Assembly: GCF_004116385.1 (NCBI RefSeq)
Contig: NZ_PEIB01000003.1
Span: 186,001 to 250,000, forward strand
Origin: Veronia nyctiphanis
GTDB taxonomy: Bacteria; Pseudomonadota; Gammaproteobacteria; Enterobacterales; Vibrionaceae
Reading direction: 5' to 3'
DNA: 64,000 nucleotides
Numbering within the stretch: the first letter of the stretch is position 1; every line of letters starts with the position of its first letter. Positions 26,333-36,303 of the stretch are shown here, piece by piece. Made by a program: the position numbers and the translations under genes. Under the pieces are notes generated by a model. That model was not told where the DNA came from and did not search any database. It worked only from the letters and a program-made list of their open reading frames with translations.

Positions 26333-26472
26333 ACGATATTAGCCATCTATGTTTCTTGGGACTATTACTCCCCTACAGGACGTCTTTGTTGAACATAATC
26401 TATTTACCATAAAGTATATAATAATCAGTTTGCTAATCAGAGATTCACACCTGAATTATTATATGAGCGGTT

Positions 26473-26672
26473 CTACTTGAATACATTGGCAAGCGCGCCA
26501 ATCAGTTTTAGGAAGTCACCAGCTACTTTGATTAACGTGCCAAAATCTAACACATTAATAATGCCTTGAATGATGTTCAGCGCGTCATTAAACAGGTTAG
26601 AGCTTCCGCCTTTAATTTCTTCGGCTTCCGCATGGTAATTTGCTTCTTATGCATTGTCTTTTGGTCTGTCAT
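26473..26672 (-). CDS. Small amphipathic peptide gene (frameshifted in this sequence)
   Basis: An ATG at 26672 has an AAGTAGGA site. Reading MTDQKTMHK and adding one G (AAGAAG to AAGGAAG) gives a 66-aa peptide. It has a charged middle (EANYHAEAEEIKGGSS) and a long amphipathic-to-hydrophobic C-terminal helix (ALNIIQGIINVLDFGTL and KVAGDFLKLIGAL). Without the added base the frame stops early. It resembles a membrane-active peptide, but no family is recognised. It lies about 140 bp outside the prophage. Confidence 0.4.
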
Positions 26673-26761
26673 TCCTACTTGATACCCAATTAAAATTTAA
26701 TAAGCTCTACTGTAATCCTAGAATTTCTCGCTGACTGGGCGTGCTTCACATTCGAAACTTA

Positions 26762-27535
26762 TCAGAAGTTGACGCTCATTCCTGCGTAGATTGAATCTGC
26801 GTCAATGGCGACTTTTGGTGTGACAGTAACATCATCAAACGCGGTAAGATCGTAAATCATACTCGATAGAAAATTTCCGTATGCAGCGCCAAAAAATACC
26901 TGAGACGGATAATGTGCACCCGCCTCGACGCGCGCCCACGCCGTGGCGTATGCCGTTGCATACGTTGTGTAAGTCAGTGCATCGCTGAGATAATCTGGGA
27001 GTAAAGAGTTTTTATAATTTTCTCTTGCAAAAAACGCAGTAGAAAAAGCGCGTGATGTATGCGCTGATGGCCAACCACAACAGCTACTGGTGGGCCTTCT
27101 TGACTTGGTTCGTTGTTGGATTGTTCCGGTTGATGTGGCGACAATACCGGCACTTATGTTATCTCTGAGCAGTCTCATCCCTTTCCTTTTTAGCAAAAAC
27201 AGGTTTGAGCCTTGATAGTCAGAGGCTTCCATGACTGATGAAAATAGCATGGAAACTCTTGTTGTGGTCCTCGCTTGGTTGCTCGCATTTGCCGCTTTTA
27301 CCTGGCTACCGAAAACATAGGTATGTTTCATTGCTGATTCTGAAATAGAATCGTCGGAATCTGTGATAATCAATAAAGTCCCTACCGCTGCATTTGTCCA
27401 AGTCATTGGGTCAGATACTGCTTGGGTAAAGCTATCTTTAAATGAGTAGTTTTGTAATGAACTGCAACCAGTGAGTGAGAAAGCAATATAGATAGATAAA
27501 ATAAGCTTGATGATCATTAAATTAGTCTGAGACAA
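26762..27535 (-). CDS. PAP2-type phosphatase lipoprotein
   Basis: 257 aa. The signal ends in a lipobox (SLTGCSS). The phosphatase motifs are recognisable but altered: KSRRPT (motif 1), PSAHTS (motif 2, with Ala for Gly), and ARVEAGAHYPSQ (motif 3 His, with Gln for Asp). A CCGW insert sits before motif 2. PAP2 enzymes remove phosphate from lipid phosphates. Here the fold is anchored by a lipid at the membrane surface; activity is uncertain. A close paralogue lies 80 bp downstream. Confidence 0.75.
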   Translation of the reverse strand: MSQTNLMIIKLILSIYIAFSLTGCSSLQNYSFKDSFTQAVSDPMTWTNAAVGTLLIITDSDDSISESAMKHTYVFGSQVKAANASNQARTTTRVSMLFSSVMEASDYQGSNLFLLKRKGMRLLRDNISAGIVATSTGTIQQRTKSRRPTSSCCGWPSAHTSRAFSTAFFARENYKNSLLPDYLSDALTYTTYATAYATAWARVEAGAHYPSQVFFGAAYGNFLSSMIYDLTAFDDVTVTPKVAIDADSIYAGMSVNF

Positions 27536-27618
27536 AATGCATTTTACTCAGACTAGCTGTAGTTGCAGCATGTACTTGTAGCGAAAATGATAACTTACGG
27601 TTTTAGCTTAAAAGCCGA

Positions 27619-28360
27619 TTAAAATTCGTAATGCACTCCGATCATCATGAAATCTGGTTCAATGGATATCATTGGCAGAATATCCAGTGATTCCGTTGAA
27701 TCATATAAAACACTGGATAAAAAGTTCCCGTATGCGGCGCCAATGAACACTTGAGAGGGATAATGTTCGCCTGCCTCTACCCTCGCCCATCCCGTCGCAT
27801 AGGCGGTCAGGAATGTTGAATAAATCAACATATCTTTTGTCAGCGTCGTCAGGCCAGATTTGTCATAATTTCGTTTAGCGATGTGTGCTGTCGCAAATGC
27901 TCTTGATGTGTGTGCAGATGGCCAACCGCAACATTTACCTGTCGGTCTTAATTCTTTGGTTGCTTGTTGGATACTGCCCGTTGTTGTCGCCACAATGCCT
28001 GCAGTTAGGTTGTCTCTAATTAAGCGAAATGACTTTTTTTTCTAATGTTTTATCTAATGAATCTGAAAAGTCGGGCTCGACCATCGCTGAAGAAATGAGC
28101 ATAGAAACTCTGCTGGTTGAGCGGGCTCTGTCACTGACTTCGGCTGCTCGTTTTTTGCTGCCAAAAAGGTGGTTATGTTGCGTTGCGTAGTTGGATATGG
28201 ACTGGTCGGATTCACTCATTACAATCGCCGCCCCAATGACTAAGTTACCCCAGGTCATGGGATCTTTTGCGGCAGTAGCAATGGAATCAGTAAAGCTAAC
28301 AGAGCTACACGCTGAGAGTAACAGGCATGCAGCGAAGCAAGCTATGTTGTTTATCTTCAA
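27619..28360 (-). CDS. Second PAP2-type lipoprotein (frameshifted in this sequence)
   Basis: A paralogue of the neighbouring gene. The lipobox is LLSACSS. The N-terminal half runs to DSLDKTLEKK, then the frame breaks in an A8 run near 28040. The second half resumes as SFRLIRDNLTAGIVATTTG with LRPTGKCCGWPSAHTS and ARVEAGEHYPSQ. One extra A (or two missing) in the homopolymer explains the break. About 247 aa restored. The two genes share 50% or more of residues by eye, so this is a tandem duplication. Confidence 0.7.
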
Positions 28361-28544
28361 AACGATACCTAATCAAAAATTGTCGAATCAAAATGTGAGA
28401 TTAGGTTATAGCTTCTCATACTGACGGTTACGGTGTGGTGTTAAGTGATAAACACATATATTACATCGTGAAAACTAGAATAGATCTCAGACGCTGTTCT
28501 GTTAAATTTGAATACTTTTCGCTGTTTCATGAACGGTGATCAAC

Positions 28545-30647
28545 TTAGATGTTCACCGCGAATGGGTCATCGTGAACCAAGTCCATTATCACCTGTTTAA
28601 TCGTTGCAGATCGCACTGGCTTGGTGATGAAATCGTTCATACCGGCCTCGAGGCACTTCATTTTGTCTTCCTCCATAGCGTTTGCAGTCAATGCGATGAT
28701 AGGAATGGTGATGCCAGCATTTCGCAACAGACGCGTCGCCTCAATGCCGTCTAGCTTTGGCATCGACATATCCATAAGAATGAGGTCGAAACCGATGTCG
28801 CAGCCTTGTTTTTCTATTTCTTTGATGACCTGAATACCATCGCCCGCAACAACCACAGAGTGCCCTGCTCTTTCGAGCATCAGCTTAACCACCATTTGGT
28901 TGGCTTTGTTATCCTCTGCGACAAGAATATTCATTGGTTGCGTTTGATTTTCCTTAACAACAATACCTGGTTTGTTTTCAATCACTACCGGTTCAACGAT
29001 AGGAATGGAGACTTTAAATCGGGAGCCGATACCTGGCGAACTTAAGCATTCAATGTGTCCGTCCATTAAATCCAAAAGCTTTTTACAGATAGCAAGTCCA
29101 AGCCCTGTGCCTCCATATCGGCGGGTAATGCTGTTGTCAGCCTGCATAAAGGGAGAGAATATTGTCTCCATGCCCGCTTCGGTAATCCCTATACCTGTGT
29201 CGCTAATGCAAATAATAAGTTCATTATTATCTTTGGTCAGACTTATGTCGACTTTACCCACCTCGGTAAACTTGACTGCATTTCCCACCAGGTTGAGCAA
29301 AATTTGCGTAAATCGATTTCCGTCTTGATACACCAGTTTCGGCACGTTTTCGTCAATTAAGACGTTTAGTTCAATCCCTTTTTTATTGGCCAAGCTGAGT
29401 ATCTGTTTATGAACAACAGTGACGCTGTCACGCGGATCAATATTGTCGGGATGGAGGGAAAAGTTGTCTGATTCGATGAGCGATAAATCAAGCACATCGT
29501 TGATGATCGTAAGGAGCAATTGGGCAGACATATCCATCATAGAGATATATTCGATCTGCTCGCTGTTTAACACTGTGTGTTGTAAATTGTCGATCAAGCC
29601 AAGAACAGCATTCAGCGGTGTTCTTATTTCATGGCTCATCATCGCTAAGAATCTTGATTTGGCTTCGTTGGCTTCTTCTGCCTGTTTACGTGCAGCCTGC
29701 AATTCAGCGAGTTGTTGCTTTCTGTCGGTAATGTCTTTGGCTGTTCCTCGATAGCCCAGATATTCACCTTGCTCTGAGTAAACTGGTTGTCCCGAGATAC
29801 TTACCCAATGAATATGGCCACCGTCGCCCAAGTGCGCTTCAAGGTCAGAAATTGGCTCTCTTTTTGCGGTAATCGAACCCAATAAACCACGCAAGTCAGT
29901 TTGTGATTGAATCTCTTCCATAATCACATTGGGAGCAATTGGCCTGATCTTATCTGATGGAGACGAGAGATATGAGAGATTATTGTCAATATCCGTTTCC
30001 CAAAACCAGTCACTGGCTGTTTTCGCGAAATCCCTGAAACGACGTCGACTCGCTGACAGTTCCCGGGTTTTTAACGTAACGAGGCTTTTGAGTTTTTCTC
30101 TGTAGTCGATATCGATGATTGTTCTGACAATCAATGGCCTGAATCGGTTAAGAACTTCTTTGGCTTTTACGTCAAAGCGGCCTTTGTTATGAGAAATCAA
30201 GATTAATAACGATTCGCTACCGTTCACCGTGAGGCCTGTTATCACTGCGGAGCGGCATGTCAGCTCTTTACTTGCGCAAAGGTCGGCGAACTCAGGTGTT
30301 CGTTCAGGTGCGAAAAGTACTGTTGTGTGGCCATCGATGCAGCGTTTTATCGTTGCACCATTTCGCCAGTCAATTTTTTGCAGGTGTTCGGTCGTTGATA
30401 CAAGGCAGGTGAACTTCTCATCACTAAACTGTGTTCGGCTCAAAACGACAGCCTGATCAAAATCGATATATCGTTCTATTACATCAAGTAGCGTATCGAA
30501 TATTTCCGCTTTGTTGCTGGCTCCCGACATGGCAGAGATGGCTGATAGTATGGCCTGGTTTTCTTCGTATAAGCGTTGTTCCCGCTCTTCTACCCTATTT
30601 AATTCAAAAAGTGTTTCTTGCAGCTGTTCTGACACAAGGTCTGTCAT
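28545..30647 (-). CDS. Hybrid sensor histidine kinase, VpsS-like
   Basis: 700 aa, no membrane helix, so cytosolic. Order: coiled coil (1-40), GAF-like domain (about 45-190), PAS (about 210-310), coiled coil, HisKA with [18 protein letters not shown] (phospho-His about 338), HATPase with DTGIGI and GGTGLGLAI, and a C-terminal receiver with LILMDMSMPKLDG. The gene starts inside the FIST gene's stop (ATGA overlap), so the two are a sensor-kinase pair. In V. cholerae a FIST protein and VpsS occupy the same place beside cco genes and feed the quorum-sensing and biofilm network. That role here is inference. Confidence 0.85.
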   Translation of the reverse strand: MTDLVSEQLQETLFELNRVEEREQRLYEENQAILSAISAMSGASNKAEIFDTLLDVIERYIDFDQAVVLSRTQFSDEKFTCLVSTTEHLQKIDWRNGATIKRCIDGHTTVLFAPERTPEFADLCASKELTCRSAVITGLTVNGSESLLILISHNKGRFDVKAKEVLNRFRPLIVRTIIDIDYREKLKSLVTLKTRELSASRRRFRDFAKTASDWFWETDIDNNLSYLSSPSDKIRPIAPNVIMEEIQSQTDLRGLLGSITAKREPISDLEAHLGDGGHIHWVSISGQPVYSEQGEYLGYRGTAKDITDRKQQLAELQAARKQAEEANEAKSRFLAMMSHEIRTPLNAVLGLIDNLQHTVLNSEQIEYISMMDMSAQLLLTIINDVLDLSLIESDNFSLHPDNIDPRDSVTVVHKQILSLANKKGIELNVLIDENVPKLVYQDGNRFTQILLNLVGNAVKFTEVGKVDISLTKDNNELIICISDTGIGITEAGMETIFSPFMQADNSITRRYGGTGLGLAICKKLLDLMDGHIECLSSPGIGSRFKVSIPIVEPVVIENKPGIVVKENQTQPMNILVAEDNKANQMVVKLMLERAGHSVVVAGDGIQVIKEIEKQGCDIGFDLILMDMSMPKLDGIEATRLLRNAGITIPIIALTANAMEEDKMKCLEAGMNDFITKPVRSATIKQVIMDLVHDDPFAVNI
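29419..29431. promoter_or_regulatory. matS site 3
   Basis: GTGACGCTGTCAC is an exact consensus match inside the hybrid-kinase gene, 3.1 kb right of dif. Confidence 0.85.
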
Positions 30648-31840
30648 ACTCGATCCTCATGGAACACAACGGCCGATATCATAAGGTTACCGTGCGCAAG
30701 TTCCCCACAAAGAAACTGTCCTTGTTCCCCAAACGTAAACGCGCAAGCAAATGGGCTTCCTTTCATCGTTTTGTTCATTTGCCCCGCAACTTCGTATAAC
30801 TGGTTTTTTATCAATAACATGCAGCCAGCGCAATAGATAGCGAGTCCACCAATCGGTTTTACGTCTTTTTCTTTGTAGCCACATGCGGAGCGTAACACCC
30901 GCCCCGCCCGCGTTACCAACATCTGACGGGTGCCTGACATCAGAAACACTTTTTCACCGACTTCAATTTTGCTGAAAAACTCGATTCCTCCCTGATCTGT
31001 CATGGCTGAAGGGTGACTCAGCGCAAAATATGGGATGCCATGGATGGTTCCAGTTTGTCTACCCAGAGGGAAAAGAGTCGATTGCTTAAAAATTGTCTCC
31101 GGGTGGATGTCTTTTCGGGTGAGTTCTTTGTACCAGTCACCGTATACATCAGCGGCTGGCTTGTTATCGAGCTCGATTACCTCACGACCCACTGCTTTGG
31201 TTACCGTGGCTTCGTAACCAACGGTTGAAAAACCGCTATTGAATGCATAACTTGTTCTGACTGATGGATAAAAGACGGCAATAGCGACACCATCGGATGA
31301 ACCTTGCTCGTTATCAAAGACAGACCATTTACCTGAAATATTGTCGTCAGCCGCTGAGCCGCCAATAATCGGGACCGATACGCCAAGCTCCTCTTCAATG
31401 GCTTTAAGAATGACTTCTTCATAGCCAGGCGTAGCATGTAAAACAATGAGCTCAGGTAACTCGCCAGGACGTTGACTGTTTGAAATCGCTTTTACTAGCG
31501 TTTCTCTGGAAACCGCGTCAATGTTGTCGGTTGACCCGTCGAATTCCAGCATCGCCGAGCCGTAGGCTCCGGAAGGGTCTTCAACCGCCCAAACGGCAAT
31601 AGTTTGCCCATGGATGTAACCAACCTCAGTGATAAGTCCCTGACATGATGAACAACCAATGATTTGCGCATTTGGGTAGTATGTAGTGAGTTCTTTTCGA
31701 AGATCGATGAAATCTCTGGCTTGCGTATAGTAAACGACGAGCATATTTGGCTCATCAATGGATTTGCGCAAGCTTTCAACGATTCGACCGACAGCGTTTT
31801 GAATGCATTTTATTGATGAAAATGCGGTGGCTATTTTCAT
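30644..31840 (-). CDS. FIST-domain sensor protein (NosP/VpsV-like)
   Basis: 398 aa with FIST N (about 30-215, containing AQIIGCSSCQGLITEVGY) and FIST C (about 220-370, with EIGEKVFLMSGTRQ-like text and AIYCAGCMLL). FIST proteins bind small ligands. Those paired with a hybrid kinase, such as NosP with NahK and VpsV with VpsS, sense nitric oxide through haem. The stop overlaps the kinase start by 4 nt. Position next to the cbb3 oxidase genes suits a respiratory-gas sensor. Haem binding here is not shown. Confidence 0.8.
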   Translation of the reverse strand: MKIATAFSSIKCIQNAVGRIVESLRKSIDEPNMLVVYYTQARDFIDLRKELTTYYPNAQIIGCSSCQGLITEVGYIHGQTIAVWAVEDPSGAYGSAMLEFDGSTDNIDAVSRETLVKAISNSQRPGELPELIVLHATPGYEEVILKAIEEELGVSVPIIGGSAADDNISGKWSVFDNEQGSSDGVAIAVFYPSVRTSYAFNSGFSTVGYEATVTKAVGREVIELDNKPAADVYGDWYKELTRKDIHPETIFKQSTLFPLGRQTGTIHGIPYFALSHPSAMTDQGGIEFFSKIEVGEKVFLMSGTRQMLVTRAGRVLRSACGYKEKDVKPIGGLAIYCAGCMLLIKNQLYEVAGQMNKTMKGSPFACAFTFGEQGQFLCGELAHGNLMISAVVFHEDRV

Positions 31841-32358
31841 GGAGTAAAGACAACCTGTGTATGTATATTAAGGCCATGTAATAGCCTATTGTTAGAATTA
31901 ATAGCAGAAGCCTTTGTCTCACATACGCACGGTAACGCAAGATTTTATAGTGAATTGGAATGTTATCAGTGAGCTAGATCACGGCTGATGAGAAAACAGT
32001 TAGCATGTTTGTCGGTGTATTGAGCATTCGTGACGGACGGCAAATATAGACACTTTCGCCCCTTGTGGGTTGTTTCGCCATCGTTTTTCACAAAGGCATC
32101 AACTTTTACCATTGGACGCCATTCACAAAAGCTGCGCATCAGCAGTCACACCGGATACACCACTTTCTATTAACAATATTTTATCATTCTATTGTTTTGA
32201 TCCACACATCGCTATTTGCATCAAGCACTCTCACGCTATTTCACATTAAAGAGCCACTTCACAGTACAACAATGAGTTTAATACAGTAAGACGCCACAAC
32301 ATTTTTTGGCCATGATTCGTCGTTACGAGTAAAGGCATATTTTATTTAATAATGATTA
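31841..32358. other. intergenic stretch, no gene seen
   Basis: About 520 bp before the FIST gene. It is AT-rich and holds no clear ORF, terminator or recognised operator. It should carry the promoter of the FIST-kinase operon. Confidence 0.5.
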
Positions 32359-32783
32359 TTATTTAGCGTTAGCGTCAAAAACAACCCTGACCTGATATTT
32401 GTCGTACTCAACAATCGCGAAAGCAACCGTGTTTTCCTGATCTTTGACCGGTAAGTCGTATGAAACTATTGCTGAGTTTGATGCGTTATCAGCTAGAGTT
32501 CTCTTTCCCATCTCTCTGTTTTCATTGGTGAAAAAGGTGACGCGTGTTGGCTTTTCGTGGTGGCTGATAACAAGTGTCGGCATATTTTTATCATTATCCG
32601 ATAACACCGCTGAAAATGGCTTATCATTTATAGAAACATCGCATTTATTATTTTTAATAATGCAGTTTTTCTCACTGTCAGGCTGGAATAATTAAATGTA
32701 CGCCAAAAGAATGCAGTGATGAGTAACGCCATCATAAATACTATTTGGAGGAGTCTTGCCCGTGTCAATTTTTCTGCGGCCAT
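32359..32783 (-). CDS. Membrane-anchored hypothetical protein (frameshifted in this sequence)
   Basis: From an ATG at 32783: MAAEKLTRARLLQIVFMMAL with a membrane helix (about 11-27), then the frame breaks. Adding one C (AGCCTG to AGCCCTG near 32685) joins it to PDSEKNCIIKNNKCDVSIND and on to the stop at 32359, giving about 141 aa. The periplasmic part is a beta-rich domain with two Cys. It is divergent from ccoN; function unknown. Confidence 0.6.
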
Positions 32784-33048
32784 GAGTTGGTGTCTTCCCT
32801 GTGTTATATATCAAAAATTCTATATAAATCTACAATGCGATAAAGCGAGTTTCGTTACGATTCTGTATTTAGTTTGTTAAAACCAGTATCATCGAAAGCG
32901 TTGAATGCCGCCCATCAATAAAAATTGCAATGCAATGCTAACATAAGGTGTTTTCTTTTTAGCGTTTTCTACCATAGCAGTGGCATTTAGGCCGATAAGG
33001 CTAATAGTAAAACGTGAGTAGTAATCATAAAAATGTGGAAGCAAGCAA

Positions 33049-34475
33049 ATGAACCAAGAGAAACAACTCGAGCTTGACTACAACTACCGTGTAGTCCGGC
33101 AGTTCACCCTTGCAACAGTGCTATGGGGAATTGTCGGAATGGGCGTAGGCGTGTTAATAGCTGCTCAGCTGGTTTGGCCAGCATTGAACTTTGATATTCC
33201 TTACCTGACTTATAGCCGTCTTCGTCCTTTACATACCAACACTGTCATTTTTGCCTTCGGCACGTGTGCGCTGTATGCGACTTCTTACTATGTCGTGCAA
33301 CGCACGTGTCAAGCTAGGTTGTTTGGAGGTAGGCTCGCGGAATTTACCTTCTGGGGCTGGCAAGCTGTTATTGTTGCCGCAGCGATTTCACTGCCAATGG
33401 GCTACACGACGAGTAAAGAATACGCAGAACTGGAGTGGCCGATCGACATTGCCATCGCCGTTGTTTGGGTGTCTTATGCCATTGTGTTTTTCGGTACGTT
33501 AGTGAAGCGGAAAACATCTCACATCTATGTTGCCAATTGGTTTTTCGGTGCCTTTATCGTCACGGTTGCGATTCTACATATCGTCAACAGCATGGCTGTT
33601 CCTGTCTCGGGCATGAAATCGTATTCCATCTATTCGGGTGCCGTCGATGCAATGATTCAGTGGTGGTATGGCCATAACGCGGTTGGTTTTCTGCTCACGG
33701 CTGGCTTTCTTGGGATGATGTATTATTTCGTTCCGAAACAAGCAGGTCGTCCGGTCTACTCTTATCGCCTGTCTATTGTTCACTTTTGGGCGTTAATTTC
33801 ACTTTATATATGGGCAGGCCCTCACCACCTTCACTACACAGCGTTGCCTGATTGGGCTCAGTCACTTGGCATGGTGATGTCGATTATCCTTTTCGCGCCA
33901 TCATGGGGTGGGATGATAAACGGCATTATGACGCTGTCCGGGGCCTGGCATAAACTTCGCTACGACCCTATTCTCCGCTTCCTCATTGTCTCGTTGTCCT
34001 TCTATGGCATGTCGACGTTTGAAGGCCCAATGATGGCGATAAAAACAGTGAATGCGTTATCGCATTACACCGACTGGACCATAGGTCACGTTCACTCAGG
34101 CGCGCTCGGCTGGGTGGCTATGGTGTCTATAGGTGCGGTTTATCACTTGATTCCAAAACTTTTTGGCCAAGAGCGCATGTATTCTGTTGAGCTGATCAAT
34201 ACCCACTTCTGGCTGGCGACTGTCGGTGTCGTTCTCTACATTGTCGCGATGTGGATATCTGGCGTGATGCAGGGCTGATGTGGAACTCGGTCAACGTCGA
34301 TGGAACACTGACCTACAGTTTTGTTGAGTCGGTTGCGGCATCATGGCCTTTCTACCTCGTTCGCTTCATCGGTGGCGCAATTTATTTACTCGGTATGCTC
34401 CTCATGGCTTACAACACGTATAAAACGATCATGGCACCAACAGCGAGTCTGAAAGCTGTTGGTCAAACGGCATAG
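33049..34475 (+). CDS. ccoN: cbb3 cytochrome oxidase subunit I (frameshifted in this sequence)
   Basis: Catalytic subunit of the high-affinity terminal oxidase; binds haem b and the b3-CuB centre. Twelve or so membrane helices are visible. Marks: [13 protein letters not shown] (haem b His), [14 protein letters not shown] (CuB His), [11 protein letters not shown] and [14 protein letters not shown] (haem ligands). The frame stops at MQG near 34278, but the next frame continues at once as [16 protein letters not shown]. Restoring one C (GGCTG to GGCCTG) gives 475 aa, the normal length. It heads ccoNOQP. Confidence 0.93.
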
Positions 34476-34486
34476 GAGGCAAGAAA

Positions 34487-35098
34487 ATGAGTTCTAAACG
34501 TCATGAGATTGTCGAAAAAAATGTGGGTTTGTTTGCCATTTTGATGGTGCTTGCGATCAGCATTGGTGGCCTTGTTGAAATCACCCCTCTTATGTTCCAG
34601 AAACAAACTACCGAACCCGTGGCGAATCTGCGGCCTTACACCGCGTTGGAAATGGAGGGCCGTGACATCTACATCCGTGAAGGCTGTAACGTTTGTCATA
34701 GCCAAATGGTTCGTCCATTCAGAGCGGAAACAGAGCGATATGGACACTACTCTGTTGCAGGCGAAAGTGTATGGGAGCACCCGTTCTTATGGGGTTCCAA
34801 ACGAACCGGCCCAGACCTTGCCCGTGTGGGTGGCCGTTACTCTGACGAATGGCACCGTGTTCACCTGATTAATCCACGTGACGTGGTCCCGCAATCAAAT
34901 ATGCCAGGCTTTCCGTGGCTTGACGAAAATATACTGGATGGTGAATTAACGGCGAAAAAGCTGACTATTTTCAAAGATAACTTTGGCGTCCCCTACACCG
35001 ATGAGCAAATTGCAAATGCCAAAAGCAATGTCGTCGGTAAGACCGAAATGCAGGCGCTTATTGCTTACCTGCAGTCACTTGGTCACGCAATGAAATAA
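34487..35098 (+). CDS. ccoO: cbb3 oxidase subunit II, monohaem cytochrome c
   Basis: 203 aa. One N-terminal membrane anchor (about 12-30), then a periplasmic cytochrome domain with the haem c motif EGCNVCHSQ (CxxCH) and a downstream Met ligand region ([11 protein letters not shown]). It passes electrons to CcoN. It starts 11 bp after ccoN with a GGAGG-type site. Confidence 0.95.
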   Translation: MSSKRHEIVEKNVGLFAILMVLAISIGGLVEITPLMFQKQTTEPVANLRPYTALEMEGRDIYIREGCNVCHSQMVRPFRAETERYGHYSVAGESVWEHPFLWGSKRTGPDLARVGGRYSDEWHRVHLINPRDVVPQSNMPGFPWLDENILDGELTAKKLTIFKDNFGVPYTDEQIANAKSNVVGKTEMQALIAYLQSLGHAMK

Positions 35099-35108
35099 GG
35101 AATGGCTG

Positions 35109-35276
35109 ATGGCAATGTTCAATGCGATATGGACACTTGTACTGTTCATCATGTTTATCGGTATTGTTTTGTGGGCGTACAGCAGTCGTCGAAAAAAAGA
35201 GTTTGATGAAGCTGCCAATCTCGTCTTCGCAGACGAAGAGAAAGACAAAGAGGTAGCGGGAGAGACGGACAAATGA
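35109..35276 (+). CDS. ccoQ: cbb3 oxidase subunit CcoQ
   Basis: 55 aa: one membrane helix (IWTLVLFIMFIGIVLWAY) and a charged cytoplasmic tail. CcoQ stabilises the oxidase complex. The start MAMFNAIW at 35109 is 10 bp after ccoO, and its stop overlaps the ccoP start by 4 nt. Confidence 0.88.
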   Translation: MAMFNAIWTLVLFIMFIGIVLWAYSSRRKKEFDEAANLVFADEEKDKEVAGETDK

Positions 35277-36247
35277 CAACATTTTGGACCCTATTTATCA
35301 CCATTCTAACGCTGGGCACGATCTTTGGCTGTGGTGCGTTAGTGATCTGGTGTACGAAAGATTATGAAGGCCTGAAAGATGGCGAAGACATGGGGCACGA
35401 ATATGACGGCATCAGGGAGCTAAATAACCCACTCCCAAAATGGTGGTCGTACATGTTCTGGATGACTATCGTTTTTGGATTGATTTATTTGCTCTTGATG
35501 CCGGGTTTAGGTGCCTACAAAGGTCTACTTGGCTGGCAAAGCTCCGCTCAGGACATTAAGAGTATTGACGAATCCAAAGCAGCGGCCTCTTCATCTGATG
35601 ATGTGTTCAACCAATACTTTCGTGAAGTAGCACAAGCTGAAAAGAACTATGGCGCCGTTTATCGCTCGTTAGCGTATAAACCGGAAACCGATGAATTGCT
35701 TCCGATTGAGCAGATAGCGACCAAAAAAGAGGCGCTCAAGGTCGGTCAAAAGCTCTTCAAACAAAACTGCGCTCAATGCCATGGCTCTGACGCACGAGGA
35801 CAAGGTGGATTCCCGAACCTTACAGACAAAGCTTGGTTGTATGGCGGAGAGCCCGCGAAGATCAAAGAAACCATCGTAGACGGCCGAATCGGAAACATGC
35901 CTGCGTGGTTGGATCAGATGGGTGAAGATGGCGTGAAGGAAGTGGCTGCTTATGCACTGAGTCTGTCGGGGCGTAAAGTTGATCCTCAACTGGCAGCCAA
36001 AGGTAAAACGAGATTTGTTGTCTGCGGTGCCTGCCATGGCACAGATGGTAAAGGTAACCCCGCATTTGGCGCCCCCGATTTGACGGACAGAGACTGGCTA
36101 TATGGCGGTTCACGTAAGGCCGTCGAAGACACCATAAGATACGGTCGTCAAGGCGTGATGCCTGCGTGGAAAGACATCCTTGATGAGGATAAGATTCAAC
36201 TGCTATCAGCATATGTGTGGCAATTGAGCCAACTTGAGAATCAGTAA
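35273..36247 (+). CDS. ccoP: cbb3 oxidase subunit III, dihaem cytochrome c
   Basis: 324 aa. Two membrane helices near the N-terminus (about 3-25 and 58-78) precede two cytochrome domains. Their haem sites are CAQCHG and CGACHG (about 165 and 250), with Met ligands in GNMPAW and GVMPAW. It takes electrons from the bc1 complex or soluble cytochromes to CcoO. A terminator follows, so assembly genes may be a separate transcript. Confidence 0.95.
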   Translation: MTTFWTLFITILTLGTIFGCGALVIWCTKDYEGLKDGEDMGHEYDGIRELNNPLPKWWSYMFWMTIVFGLIYLLLMPGLGAYKGLLGWQSSAQDIKSIDESKAAASSSDDVFNQYFREVAQAEKNYGAVYRSLAYKPETDELLPIEQIATKKEALKVGQKLFKQNCAQCHGSDARGQGGFPNLTDKAWLYGGEPAKIKETIVDGRIGNMPAWLDQMGEDGVKEVAAYALSLSGRKVDPQLAAKGKTRFVVCGACHGTDGKGNPAFGAPDLTDRDWLYGGSRKAVEDTIRYGRQGVMPAWKDILDEDKIQLLSAYVWQLSQLENQ

Positions 36248-36253
36248 GAGACA

Positions 36254-36275
36254 AAAGCCCCGAGACAGGGGCTTC
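36254..36275 (+). terminator. terminator after ccoP
   Basis: Stem AGCCCC / GGGGCT with a 6-nt loop; T content downstream is modest. Confidence 0.65.
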
Positions 36276-36303
36276 ACTTATTTGTTAGGGAGTAACAAAA
36301 AGA

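Noticed and set aside
32346-32364. Fur-box-like AATAATGATTATTATT
   Set aside because: It lies at the stop codon of a minus-strand gene in AT-rich sequence, far from any promoter of an iron gene, and matches only loosely.
32800-33048. FNR box before ccoN
   Set aside because: No TTGAT-N4-ATCAA was found; TTGAATGCCGCCCATCAA has the wrong spacing.
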